This document shows, piece after piece, positions 46,481-55,711 of a stretch of DNA of 64,000 nucleotides (position 1 is its first letter; each line of letters opens with the position of its first letter). The position numbers were made by a program, and so were the translations under genes. The notes below the pieces were generated by a model. It saw only the letters and a program-made list of their open reading frames with translations. It made no database searches and was not told the origin of the DNA. The stretch is from Ferrimonas kyonanensis DSM 18153 (GTDB lineage: Bacteria; Pseudomonadota; Gammaproteobacteria; Enterobacterales; Shewanellaceae), in the NCBI RefSeq assembly GCF_000425405.1, contig NZ_KE384365.1:81594-145593 (forward strand), read 5' to 3'.

Positions 46481-47491
46481 ATGAAGCTTCTTCCCGCCGT
46501 CTGCGCTCTACTGGCACTGCTCAGCCTGACCTCCTCTGCCGCCCCGCAGATGCGTCACATTGCCGGAGACACCATGGGCACCACTTACACCATCCAGTGG
46601 CGGCAACACGCGCCCGAGCACAGCCCATCCCAGGTACTGATGGCCGTTCAACAACAGCTGCAGCAAATCAATGCCGGCTTGTCGGTGTTTCGACCCGACT
46701 CGGAGATCAGCCGGGTGAATCAGGCTCCCATCGGACAACCGATTGCAGTCTCGAAGGATCTGGCCAGCGTGGTTGCCATCGCCAACCGGATCAGTACCAA
46801 TACCGACGGTGCCCTGGACATCACTCTGGGACCGGTGATCGAGTTTTGGGGATTTGGCCATCGGCCCCGGGATCTCAATCATAAGAATCGGGGCCAGTTA
46901 GAGCGCGCCCGCAGCCACACCGGCATGGAGGGGTTTACGCTGCAGCAGCGCACCCTGACCAAGCTGATTGCCGGCCTGGCTTTTAACCCGTCTGCCGTTG
47001 CCAAGGGCTATGGCGTCGATCGGGTCGCCCTGGTGCTGGATCAACTGGGCATTGACCACTACTTGGTGGAGATTGGCGGCGAAATCAAAACCCGGGGCCA
47101 GCCAGAGCCCGGCCGTGACTGGCAGATTGCCGTTACCCGGCCAGAAAAGCTGAGCCTGGCATTGCAGCAGATCGTACCTCTGAAGAATTTGTCGATGGCC
47201 ACCTCGGGCAACTACGTCAACTTCATAGAGAACAACGGGGTACGCCTAGGACACATTATCGATCCCCGCAGCGGCTACCCCAGCCTGAGCAATACCCTGT
47301 CGGTGACGGTCATCCACCCCAGCTGCGCCATTGCCGATGCCTACGCCACGGCCCTGATGGTGCTGGACGCGGAACGCGCCCTGACCATCGCCCAGCAACA
47401 CGCCCTGGCGGTGATGATCATCGAACAATCCAGTACCGGCCCCCGCAGTCGCTTCAGCGAGTCGTTCGCGCAGCTGCTCGGCCGCCACTGA
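46481..47491 (+). CDS. apbE: FAD:protein FMN transferase
   Basis: A 336-residue periplasmic enzyme that attaches FMN covalently to a Ser/Thr in target proteins. The signal peptide (MKLLPAVCALLALLSLTSSA) has no lipobox Cys at the cleavage site, unlike many ApbE lipoproteins. Motifs: GDTMGTTYTI at the start, NPSAVAKGYGVDR, EIGGEIKTRG, ATSGNYVNF and HIIDPRSGYP, the metal- and FAD-binding segment. Its target is probably UrdA just upstream, which has the acceptor motif. AGGAA precedes the start. Confidence 0.92.
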   Translation: MKLLPAVCALLALLSLTSSAAPQMRHIAGDTMGTTYTIQWRQHAPEHSPSQVLMAVQQQLQQINAGLSVFRPDSEISRVNQAPIGQPIAVSKDLASVVAIANRISTNTDGALDITLGPVIEFWGFGHRPRDLNHKNRGQLERARSHTGMEGFTLQQRTLTKLIAGLAFNPSAVAKGYGVDRVALVLDQLGIDHYLVEIGGEIKTRGQPEPGRDWQIAVTRPEKLSLALQQIVPLKNLSMATSGNYVNFIENNGVRLGHIIDPRSGYPSLSNTLSVTVIHPSCAIADAYATALMVLDAERALTIAQQHALAVMIIEQSSTGPRSRFSESFAQLLGRH

Positions 47492-47496
47492 GACAC

Positions 47497-47520
47497 AAAA
47501 AAAGCGCCCGAAGGCGCTTT
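47497..47520. terminator. Terminator between apbE and decaheme 2 genes
   Basis: AAAGCGCC-CGAA-GGCGCTTT; on the minus strand it continues into a seven-T run, serving decaheme 2. On the plus strand the T tract is weak. Confidence 0.8.
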
Positions 47521-47546
47521 ACTCAGTTGCAGGGAAATGCAACGTC

Positions 47547-49874
47547 TTAGTGAGCACCACCGGCGTGCATCACGTCAATACCGTAGGTCTTGCCTTCGGC
47601 GTGACAAGTCCCACAGGACTCAACCGGCAGATCCGCGCTGGTAGAAGGCTCACCCTCTACGTAAGAGCCGTTACTCTTGAAGTGCGCCAGCGCCGCTGGG
47701 CTGGAGTGGGCGTGACAGGTTCGGCACGCTTCGGCGACAGGCGACAGGTAACCGTCATTGACGCCATCAAAGTTCAGATCCACACCCAGTGCGCGTTTGC
47801 CGGACGCCAAACCACCGTCGGCGGCAAACAGGGCGGTGTCATCCTTGTGACAGGCCACACAGCTGTTGGCCTGATCCGGATAGCCCTGAGTCGCCATGCT
47901 GCTGTCCAGGTGAATGGCCGGGAAGCCGCGGTTGTCGTCCCACAAACCGGTGTGGAAACGGTGGGCCACGGCAAACAGGTCGCGAGTGTGGTAGCTCAGG
48001 CCATCGATGGTCTTAAACACCGGATTGCCATCGGCATCCACATCGTCGGACTTGTACTCAACTGCGGCGTGGTAGGAGCCACCCCAGGTTTCATTGTGGC
48101 AGTTCATGCACTGGTCAAACTTGAGGTTTCCGTAGTGCTTGGCGTTGGCCAGGGTATCGTGACAGTTGTTGCACTTGGCTTCGTCGGCAGTAATCCGTTC
48201 CGGCTGGCTGAAACGGGACACCAGGGCATCGCTGCCATCGGCGTTGGCCAGGTTCCAGTAAGCGGTATCCATGGTTACCGCCACATAACCCACTTCATAC
48301 TGAGGCTTGGTGTCATCACCACCTTCGTAGCACTCAATCAGGGCACCGTCTTTGCTGCACAGTGACAAGCGCGAAGCCAGGTACAGGCTTTGCCCATCCA
48401 GGTTCAGGTTGCCAATGGCCGACGCTTCCACTTCACCGGCAGCGGCGGCGGCCCCGGCAAAATCAACATCGGTATTCTTGGTGACGGTACCGTCGGCCAC
48501 CACGCTGCCCACCATCAGGGTGGAGTACTTGGCATAAGGGCCAAAATCGAAACCATCGGCGACATCGCTGCCATCTTGCTGAACCGCCAGGGTCACGGTC
48601 AGCTTGTCCTGCATCTCGATGGTGCCATCCACGTCCACCGCTTCGCTGTTTTCGCTGTAGACCACGTTGACGACCTGGGCGGCAATGGATGCCGTCGCCT
48701 TGGTACGGTCGCCGACATTATGGGCACTGCTCATCCATTCGGTGGTGTGACAACCACTGCACGCCGCGGCGTCAATGCCGGCATGGGGCACCGCCAGCGA
48801 GTCGTCATTTCTGAAGTCAATATGACAGGCCTGGCAGGCTTCGGCGTAAACATTGGTCTGCCAGCTTGGCTCGCCATCGTGACACACGGTACATTCGTTC
48901 AGCTCGGACGGGAATCCGATTTCACCGAACATCTCATGGGCTTCACCGGTCAACTCCTTGCCCAGCAGGGAGTGGATCTTATGGCCACCGTGGATGGTGT
49001 GCACCATGGGACCAAAGTCAGCATTCCAACCAATGGCGGGATCATTCTGGCCACCGCTCAGAGCCGGGTTGTGGCAGGCAACGCAGTTTTCCACTTTCTG
49101 ATAGTTGTGGTGGGCTTCGATGTTGGCAATGCGACCATCCTGCTCGCCGTGGCACTGAATGCAGGCGGCGTTGCTGACGGTGTCCTTGTCAGACTGAGCC
49201 AACTCGCCGGTGGCCGGAATGTAATCCAGCGGTGACGAGAAGATCTTATCGGCGATGCCGGCACCGGCGGCATTGACCACGTTGAAGGCTCTCATGAATA
49301 CCCGGTGCAGATCGTCGGCACTGGCAGAGGCCAGAATCACCGGCGCCGCCCCTTCGTGGCTCCAGGTTCCGGTGTAAGTGCCCGGGTTGGCCTCATCTTC
49401 CACCAGAGTACAGGCATCCACCTCTTCACCAAGCCGTGACAGAGTTTTTCCTTCCGGGGTGCAATACATGTAAGAACCGGCCTCATTGGCCATCACGTGG
49501 TTGACCCACTGCTTGGGCGCGCCACCGGCGTCGTTGGCCTGTTGATTCATCACATACAGCGCTACCTTGTCCATGCCAAGGAAAGGCACGTCTTCCCCTT
49601 TGGCATTTTTTCCAGTCACGCTAAACGCGACCGAAAACGGTTGCCCGGCGGTAATGGCCAGGTTTTCGGGCAACAGGGTAATGGTCATCTCTGCGGCAGA
49701 TTCAATGGTGTCGGCAAAGCTGCCTGCAGGCAAACCCGGCTCTCCTGGCTGGCCCGGATCTCCAGGCTGTCCCGGAGCGCCATCCTTGCCATCGTCACCA
49801 TCGCTGCAACCGGCCATCATCAAAGCCGATGCAATCAGTAACGCCAACGGTGCTTTTCTTGTCATTCTCATCAT
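47547..49874 (-). CDS. Decaheme c-type cytochrome lipoprotein, OmcA/MtrC family (decaheme 2)
   Basis: About 775 residues. The lipoprotein signal ends MMAGC (Cys23) and is followed by a collagen-like Gly-x-x stretch (GDDGKDGAPGQPGDPGQP). Ten CxxCH sites: CIQCH, CVACH, CTVCH, CQACH, CSGCH, then after a beta-rich region CNNCH, CMNCH, CVACH, CRTCH and CGTCH. It is of the same family as decaheme 1, with an almost identical signal and collagen-like segment but otherwise divergent. Expected on the cell surface as a terminal electron conduit. The start is among three tandem ATGs (49877, 49874, 49871) after GGAG. It faces a pair of LysR genes. Confidence 0.92.
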   Translation of the reverse strand: MMRMTRKAPLALLIASALMMAGCSDGDDGKDGAPGQPGDPGQPGEPGLPAGSFADTIESAAEMTITLLPENLAITAGQPFSVAFSVTGKNAKGEDVPFLGMDKVALYVMNQQANDAGGAPKQWVNHVMANEAGSYMYCTPEGKTLSRLGEEVDACTLVEDEANPGTYTGTWSHEGAAPVILASASADDLHRVFMRAFNVVNAAGAGIADKIFSSPLDYIPATGELAQSDKDTVSNAACIQCHGEQDGRIANIEAHHNYQKVENCVACHNPALSGGQNDPAIGWNADFGPMVHTIHGGHKIHSLLGKELTGEAHEMFGEIGFPSELNECTVCHDGEPSWQTNVYAEACQACHIDFRNDDSLAVPHAGIDAAACSGCHTTEWMSSAHNVGDRTKATASIAAQVVNVVYSENSEAVDVDGTIEMQDKLTVTLAVQQDGSDVADGFDFGPYAKYSTLMVGSVVADGTVTKNTDVDFAGAAAAAGEVEASAIGNLNLDGQSLYLASRLSLCSKDGALIECYEGGDDTKPQYEVGYVAVTMDTAYWNLANADGSDALVSRFSQPERITADEAKCNNCHDTLANAKHYGNLKFDQCMNCHNETWGGSYHAAVEYKSDDVDADGNPVFKTIDGLSYHTRDLFAVAHRFHTGLWDDNRGFPAIHLDSSMATQGYPDQANSCVACHKDDTALFAADGGLASGKRALGVDLNFDGVNDGYLSPVAEACRTCHAHSSPAALAHFKSNGSYVEGEPSTSADLPVESCGTCHAEGKTYGIDVMHAGGAH

Positions 49875-49947
49875 CATTTCTCCAAAAATGGAATTCGCCC
49901 TCTAAGTGGCTGGGAGAAATACTATTTGAAGTGGCTAAACCCTGAAT

Positions 49948-49961
49948 TTGACCAGAGTCAC
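49948..49961. promoter_or_regulatory. Candidate operator upstream of decaheme 2
   Basis: TTGACCAGAGTCAC, matching TTGACCAAGGTCAC at 22435 in twelve of fourteen bases, about 75 bases from the decaheme 2 start. A GGCTAA lies just before it in both cases (GCCTAA at the first). The remaining 49878-50397 is AT-rich and gene-free. Confidence 0.55.
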
Positions 49962-50397
49962 TGTATTAGAAAACAGTGATGAGCACGCAGAAACACTGAA
50001 AAACAACCAGCAGGCAGCACAACTGACTGATTGCGCAATTGTTATCAAAATGTATGATGTAATACCGATGCAGCTTTGGAATATGCGAGACAGTTTCACA
50101 GGCTGCATTTATGAAACCGGTTTTCAGCAATTCTGTCTGAGTATTTGAGGTAGAATGGATATTAATGCAGTTCGAGAAAGCCTCAACTGCTTACATTGCT
50201 GACTTATAAAGCGACAAAAATATTAGAATAAGTGACACTACTATCAATAAAATTGTATATATCGCTACGGCCTAGTCGTTTTCGAGTGAATAACAATAAA
50301 CTTGCTGCATTAATTCTTGCTAGTTCTGTGATTCCAGTCAGACACCTGATTCACTCGATAACGTATAGTGCGATAAAAAGTAGGGCGAGCCCGGGCG

Positions 50398-51372
50398 ATG
50401 GACAAATTACGAGACATCAACATTTTCTCTTTTCAGGTCTTCGTACTTGTATACGAGTCACTTAATTCCCTAAGTGTGGCTCAGACACTGAATGTACCTG
50501 CATCTAAAATAAGCCGCTGTTTAAATAGCTTACGTCATGCGTTGGACGATCCTCTGTTCCATCGCAAACAGTACGGCTTTGAACCCAGCGAAATGGCCAC
50601 CCGCATCTATCCCGAGATGAAGCGGGTGCTGGAGTTGGCTGGTCAGGCATGCAGCCTCGGTCAAGAAGAGAATAATCGCCTGAAACAAGAGATCGTTATC
50701 GCCTGCCCTACTGGCCTGTGTATTAAACTGGCACAGTATCTTCAGGCAAGCGCAAATGAGAATAATCAGCATTTTACTTTTAATGTGAAACCGATCACTC
50801 ATCATATTGATTCTGAAATTCAGCATGGGGATATTGATGTTGCCATCAGTTTCGAGAGTTCTACCGCTGAAGGTGTGCGCAGTCAGTTTATTACCGAAGG
50901 CAATGCGTTATTTGTGGTCGGTAATCATCAACACCCCATCTGGCAGCGCAGTATTCAACCTCAATTAAAAGAGATCATTGATTATCCGTTTATTGTCACC
51001 GACTGCCCTGCGTTTAACGACCGCATTGATCCCCTGGAAGTGTACGCCAACGACATCGGCCGCCATCTGAATATTGAAACCAAAGTCAGTGGCCTCACCG
51101 AACTGGCTGATCAACTGGAAACCAGTCGTGGGCTGACCTTTATCGGTCAGAAATACGCCGCCGAATTTATGGATCGTCTCAGTGACATCAGCATCCGCCG
51201 CCTGCCTCAGGATCAATTTGACCTGCTGCACCAGCGCATGGGCGTGCCGAACTATTACCTGCTCAGCCACCCAAGGCAACAGCAGATGCCGGAATGGCTG
51301 CTGTCCTGCATCGAGCAATTCATCATTAACTCCGTGGTGCTGCCGCCGATTGAATCCAAGGACTACCCATGA
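50398..51372 (+). CDS. LysR-family regulator, first of an overlapping pair
   Basis: A 324-residue regulator. The winged helix is in residues 1-70 (VAQTLNVPASKISRCLNSL, then DDPLFHRKQYGFEPSE), and an effector domain follows. It is related to both HTH parts of the two-headed LysR at 22774 and to the next gene. The base composition of its first half is visibly richer in A+T than its neighbours. The ribosome-binding site is poor. It overlaps the next start by four bases (ATGA), so the two are translationally coupled and may form a hetero-oligomer. Faces decaheme 2. Confidence 0.87.
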   Translation: MDKLRDINIFSFQVFVLVYESLNSLSVAQTLNVPASKISRCLNSLRHALDDPLFHRKQYGFEPSEMATRIYPEMKRVLELAGQACSLGQEENNRLKQEIVIACPTGLCIKLAQYLQASANENNQHFTFNVKPITHHIDSEIQHGDIDVAISFESSTAEGVRSQFITEGNALFVVGNHQHPIWQRSIQPQLKEIIDYPFIVTDCPAFNDRIDPLEVYANDIGRHLNIETKVSGLTELADQLETSRGLTFIGQKYAAEFMDRLSDISIRRLPQDQFDLLHQRMGVPNYYLLSHPRQQQMPEWLLSCIEQFIINSVVLPPIESKDYP

Positions 51373-52337
51373 CCAGCGTCAATATCGACAAATTGAAAGA
51401 CATCAACCTGTTTGTTATTCGCGCCTTCTGTCTGGTGTACCAACACGGTAACTCCATCGCCGTGGCCGGCATTCTGGATGTGCCACCATCGAAAATCAGC
51501 CGCAGTCTCAATGCGCTGAGGCAGTCCTTTTCCGATCAGCTGTTCATACGTCGGCAGCACGGTTTTGAACCCACTCCACTGGCAGACAACCTGTACCCGA
51601 TCCTCAGCCGGTTATTAGGCGAATCCGAAGAGATCGCCGCCATCGGTCACTACAAGGAGATGGATCAGCACAATAACCTGCACATCATCACGCCACCGCA
51701 GTTGGCCATCAACCTTATCCACAGCGTGCGCTGCGCCGCCGATAGCAACAACGATCCTCACAGCATTCATCTGAAGCTGTTCAATGACTCCACCCTGGAT
51801 GAACTGGCTTCCAACCGCGCCGATGCGGTGATCAGTTTCACTCCGGCCGAGCGAGAAGGGATCCTGTCCAAGGCCATTGCCACCCCAAAGAAGGTCTACC
51901 TGGTGGCCCGTGAAGGCCACCCTATCTGGGACAACCCCAGCCTGGAGCAGATCGCCAGCTACCCCCATATCCTCTATGGCAACTCCTGTTACCCCAACAG
52001 CCAGTCGCCGATGAAGTTCTACTGTAAGCGCAAGGGCATCCCCTTCAAACTGGACTCCATCGCCTCGGACATGGCGGCCATGTCCAACTCGCTGCTGGAG
52101 TCTGACGCCGTGTCACTGCTGGCCTTCAGTTCTTGCGCCAGTTTCTTCCGCGACCTGAAAGGCATCCAGGCAATTCAACTGAGCTCGCGCCAGTTTGAAG
52201 AGTTGGTCAGCTTTAAGACCCCAAAGACCATCTACCTGTGGCTCAAGCACGATCAGGATGGACGGGTTTCCACCCCCATCTGGTTACAAAAGAGCCTGGA
52301 GCAGCACATTCTCCACTCCCTTGGTCAGGCCGGTTAG
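51369..52337 (+). CDS. LysR-family regulator, second of an overlapping pair
   Basis: A 322-residue regulator. The winged helix lies in residues about 8-78 (VAGILDVPPSKISRSLNAL, then SDQLFIRRQHGFEPTPLADN). Its effector domain is very like that of the two-headed LysR: YLVAREGHPIWDNPSLEQI here against YLVAREGHPIWDHPCPDQL there, with NSQSP or DNQSP following. Its start overlaps the previous stop. Probably co-regulates decaheme 2 with its partner. Confidence 0.88.
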   Translation: MTSVNIDKLKDINLFVIRAFCLVYQHGNSIAVAGILDVPPSKISRSLNALRQSFSDQLFIRRQHGFEPTPLADNLYPILSRLLGESEEIAAIGHYKEMDQHNNLHIITPPQLAINLIHSVRCAADSNNDPHSIHLKLFNDSTLDELASNRADAVISFTPAEREGILSKAIATPKKVYLVAREGHPIWDNPSLEQIASYPHILYGNSCYPNSQSPMKFYCKRKGIPFKLDSIASDMAAMSNSLLESDAVSLLAFSSCASFFRDLKGIQAIQLSSRQFEELVSFKTPKTIYLWLKHDQDGRVSTPIWLQKSLEQHILHSLGQAG

Positions 52338-52344
52338 ATGCTCC

Positions 52345-52380
52345 CCCACCGAGGCAACTGAACCCCGGTGGGCTCCCTTT
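52345..52380 (+). terminator. Possible terminator after the LysR pair
   Basis: CCCACCG pairs with CGGTGGG, followed by CTCCCTTT; the T tract is poor. Confidence 0.35.
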
Positions 52381-52506
52381 ACCCCAATGACCCACTGAAT
52401 CCGCCGACAGAGGCAGCCAGATCAGTCCCTTTACTAGCGGCGGTATTCTGCCAGCACAATCCCGCCTATACTGGTCGGCCAAGCAACCGACTCATAAGAG
52501 GGAACC

Positions 52507-53430
52507 ATGATCGACTCTCGCCCCTACCCCATTGGGCGGCTCCACACCCCGTGGAACGACGCCGAAAAGGCAGCCTGGCGGGCCAGCACCCGGATTCAGC
52601 GCAGTTATCAGAGTGAGGTGGTCAATGCCATTCGGGCCCTGGCCGATCGGTTCGAACTGCTGCAATACGGAGCCCTGTCGTACGATCCAGAACGCTACCC
52701 GCTGCTGGCCCTGAAAAGCCCAGGTTGGCATCAGGACAAGCCCACGGTCCTTATCAGCGGCGGCGTTCATGGCTATGAATCCAGCGGTGTCCATGGCGCC
52801 CTGACGTTTGCTCGCGAGCGGGTACAGGACTACCAAGACCGCTTCAACCTGATCATTGCTCCGTGCATCAGCCCTTGGGGCTATGAAACCATCAATCGCT
52901 GGAACCCGAATGCGGTCGATCCCAACCGTTCCTTCTACCCAAACAGTCCGGCCCAGGAGTCGGCGGCGTTGATGCGGTTGATTGAGTCGTTACAGGTCGA
53001 ATTGCTGGCCCACATCGATCTCCATGAAACCACCGACACCGATGAGTTGGAGTTTCGTCCGGCCCTGGCGGCACGGGATGGGCTCGAATACGTGCAAGGG
53101 ATCATTCCCGATGGCTTCTACCTGGTGGGGGACAGCGACAAGCCCGAGCCCGAGTTTCAGGCGGCCATGATCGCCGCGGTACGCCAGGTAACCCACATCG
53201 CCCCCGCCGATGATCAGGGCAACATCATCGGTTCCCCCCTGCAACAACCGGGGGTGATCAACTACCCCACCAAGAAGCTGGGCCTGTGCGCCGGACTCAG
53301 TGATGCCCCGTTTGTCACTACCACCGAGGTGTACCCGGACAGCCCCTCAGCCACTGCCGAGCAGTGCAATCAGGCACAAGTGGCGGCGGTCTGTGCCGCG
53401 CTGGACTACCTCAACGCCACAGAAGAGTAA
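52507..53430 (+). CDS. M14-family zinc peptidase or amidase
   Basis: A 307-residue zinc hydrolase. The metal site is H-x2-E in SGGVHGYESSG plus His in HIDLHETTDTDE, and NPNAVDPNRSFYP supplies the substrate-binding Asn-Arg. It lacks a signal peptide. The family includes carboxypeptidases, murein peptide amidase and succinylglutamate desuccinylase-like enzymes; the size and NRSF motif fit a cytosolic MpaA-like or DUF2817-like member. Substrate uncertain. AGAGGGA precedes the start, and a terminator follows. Confidence 0.8.
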   Translation: MIDSRPYPIGRLHTPWNDAEKAAWRASTRIQRSYQSEVVNAIRALADRFELLQYGALSYDPERYPLLALKSPGWHQDKPTVLISGGVHGYESSGVHGALTFARERVQDYQDRFNLIIAPCISPWGYETINRWNPNAVDPNRSFYPNSPAQESAALMRLIESLQVELLAHIDLHETTDTDELEFRPALAARDGLEYVQGIIPDGFYLVGDSDKPEPEFQAAMIAAVRQVTHIAPADDQGNIIGSPLQQPGVINYPTKKLGLCAGLSDAPFVTTTEVYPDSPSATAEQCNQAQVAAVCAALDYLNATEE

Positions 53431-53446
53431 GCACTCACATACCCAA

Positions 53447-53471
53447 AAGGCCGCACACGGCGGCCTTTTTT
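53447..53471. terminator. Terminator between the M14 and VirK/YbjX genes
   Basis: AAGGCCGC and GCGGCCTT stem with T run on the plus strand and A run opposite; may work both ways. Confidence 0.85.
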
Positions 53472-53505
53472 GAATCTCACCAGAGTCGGCGCCTGGGCCG
53501 ATTTG

Positions 53506-54438
53506 TCAATGCAGTGTCACCTCATGCAGTTGCTGGGCAAACTGCTGCTCCAGGCCATCCAGCCACTCATAGCGTTTGGTGTACAACCGCCGCTTGCTGC
53601 GTTTCAAAGTGGCGGTGTCCTTTCGTACCGGCATCAGCGGCAGTTGAAAGAAGTGCTCATTCACCGGCTCGCCGCTGTGTTCCAGCCACTGAGCGTCGTA
53701 ATCAAATCGCACCGCATTGCGCTTGCGGCCAATGTAGCGAGGAGACTGGTAGATATGCCCCTTGTTGGTCACCGCGTACACCTTCGCCAGCCCCAGTTGC
53801 CGCGCCAGCATCAACGCCAGCTCGACCACCAGCGATTTGGGTCTTAGACCGTGCATTCCCTTGGTCAATGCCCGAATCACCTGCTCACGATTCTCAACCC
53901 GGTTGGTGGGCCCCTGAACGGCCCCGATGTACATGACACCGCCATCGCGTTCGGACAGGCTGAAACTGATGGTGAACACCCGTTGCCCCAAGCTGTTTTT
54001 CAGGCTCAGTCCCAGGCCACCCTCCTTGTTCAGCCCCTGATCCAGATAGACCTCATAGGGCTGCTCCTCGTTATCTTGAACCTCCAGTAGCTTGATGCCA
54101 TGACCGGTATAGATCGCTTCTACGCGAGAACCAAAGCGCTGCAGCAGACACTGGTGGTGACCATTGATCTCGTCGATACGACGCTCTTTGCCCCAGCCGA
54201 TGCACACATAGGGGCGAAACGGCTTGCGCACGACTCTGGGGTTAATCTGCAACACCGGTTTCAGACACTCGGCATCCAGAACCCGGGTAACCCGGGCGAT
54301 GTCCCGCGCATGCAGGTTACTCCAGACCAGGGTCGAAGCGACCCGAAACCGGCGTTTCAGCCCCCGGTGTTTTCGGTTCAGTGACCGCGAGAGCGACAAC
54401 AACGCTTTTTGATTCTCCACTCGTTCTCTGATGGACAC
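53506..54438 (-). CDS. VirK/YbjX family protein (DUF535)
   Basis: A 310-residue protein of the VirK/YbjX family. Typical segments are HHQCLLQRFG, VYLDQGLNKEGGLGLSL, YIGAVQGP and AVTNKGHIYQSPRYIGRKR with YDAQWLEHSG. Relatives are tied to virulence-factor localisation or to resistance to envelope stress, but the biochemical role is unknown. It has no signal peptide. Monocistronic, facing the M14 gene. The 260 bases upstream to 54698 show no gene. Confidence 0.85.
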   Translation of the reverse strand: MSIRERVENQKALLSLSRSLNRKHRGLKRRFRVASTLVWSNLHARDIARVTRVLDAECLKPVLQINPRVVRKPFRPYVCIGWGKERRIDEINGHHQCLLQRFGSRVEAIYTGHGIKLLEVQDNEEQPYEVYLDQGLNKEGGLGLSLKNSLGQRVFTISFSLSERDGGVMYIGAVQGPTNRVENREQVIRALTKGMHGLRPKSLVVELALMLARQLGLAKVYAVTNKGHIYQSPRYIGRKRNAVRFDYDAQWLEHSGEPVNEHFFQLPLMPVRKDTATLKRSKRRLYTKRYEWLDGLEQQFAQQLHEVTLH

Positions 54439-54698
54439 TTTTACCCCTTAGCTTGCGCGACACGAAAAACAAAGGCGCAAGGTTAGGAGAAATGGGGGCA
54501 GCAAAAATGTGATCCTGGGCCACCTCTGCAGGGCGCTGACACAGGCTGACAAACGCCCTGACAAACGCTTACATCAAGCGACTTGAACGGTGGGAAATTC
54601 GGCTGAAATCCGCAACGGGCGGATAGCCACATAGACGCTCATCCGCATGCCGGCGACAAAAAGGGCGGCTTAACGCAGCCACAATGGCTAACGCTGAC

Positions 54699-55496
54699 TC
54701 AGGGTGATTTCAGAAAATGCTGAATTCGCTCCTGATACAGCTTATCCAGTGCCTCGGCCACCGTCAGAGTCTCGTCCCGATCCAGGTAGCGGTGCACCGC
54801 ATTGACCACATAACGACGGGACTGACCATGCTGTTTGGCAAAAGCGGCACAATGACGGTTGAGCTCCCGCTCCGACAATTGCTGTTTCTGCTGCTGCTGA
54901 AACGCCAGAATCGCCGCATCCAGGTTGTGGTTGTGCTTAGCCAGCGCTTCGGCCAGTTGCCCCTGCTTGATGCCGTAAGTACGGCTGGCGTACACCAGCG
55001 CGGCCTTGAGGCTATCGAAACGCTCTCCAAACACCCGCACCGGTTGTGGCTGAAGCTGAGTCACTTCGATACGGCTGCCTTCCAACTCGTAGGCATAGCC
55101 AGGGTATTGGCTGCGACGATGGGCCTCTTCACCCAGAGTCAGGCCGGCGGCAATGCTGTGACTGAGTGAACGATCCAGCTGGGCCACCTCATCCTGATTC
55201 CAGCGCAGATAGACATTAATGGCCTGCTTATATTTGTTGGCCAACTTGGCCTGCACCACATCCCGGCGCTGCAGCAGCAATCCCATGGTGCAGCCTTTCA
55301 GCAGAGTCAGGCACTCCTTGCAGGCCGGCACCTGCAGGTTATCGGCGGCCTGCTGATGATCCGCAAAGGCATACCAATGGTCGCGGGGCGGCGCGAAATC
55401 CGAGTCGGTGGCGATGCAGCCGCAATAGAAGCAAGTGTGAAAGTGCGCGTCATCGGCGGCGCGCATGATGCGGTAACGCGGATCCAGTTCAGTCAT
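54699..55496 (-). CDS. Unknown protein with an HNH-like zinc N-terminus
   Basis: A 265-residue protein. Residues about 20-68 have CFYCGC, then DHWYAFADHQQAADNLQVPAC and CKEC, a Cys2-Cys2 arrangement with a central Asp-His like HNH nucleases or related zinc folds. The rest is helical and charged (coiled-coil-like around 170-215, with GQLAEALAKHNHNLDAAI resembling a helix-turn-helix). I do not recognise a family. It might be a DNA-binding protein. Monocistronic; no mobile element nearby. Confidence 0.6.
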   Translation of the reverse strand: MTELDPRYRIMRAADDAHFHTCFYCGCIATDSDFAPPRDHWYAFADHQQAADNLQVPACKECLTLLKGCTMGLLLQRRDVVQAKLANKYKQAINVYLRWNQDEVAQLDRSLSHSIAAGLTLGEEAHRRSQYPGYAYELEGSRIEVTQLQPQPVRVFGERFDSLKAALVYASRTYGIKQGQLAEALAKHNHNLDAAILAFQQQQKQQLSERELNRHCAAFAKQHGQSRRYVVNAVHRYLDRDETLTVAEALDKLYQERIQHFLKSP

Positions 55497-55658
55497 TCAC
55501 ACTCTTATTGAGGCTTGAGGATGGGGCGGCCATTCTAGCCCAGAAGCGGCTCGCTTATCGACCCCGGTTCGATATTCCCCCCCAGTCCCCTCCAGCGCCG
55601 ACACCCAGGGTTTGACTTCGCCAGCCCTTGGCTGCGGCGAGCACATTTATCTTGATAC

Positions 55659-55695
55659 TCAAACAATTTGACATTACATTACTTTGAAATTCAAA
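55659..55695. promoter_or_regulatory. Twin palindromic operators before the permease-marR operon
   Basis: TCAAA-CAA-TTTGA (55659-55671) and TTTGAA-A-TTCAAA (55683-55695) have centres 24 bases apart, on about the same helix face. The second is nested in ACTTTG...CAAAGT. They lie 17-53 bases before the permease ATG. Palindromes of this TTTGAA type are usual for MarR regulators, here the one encoded by the second gene. Confidence 0.65.
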
Positions 55696-55711
55696 CAAAG
55701 TAGGTTTTCTA

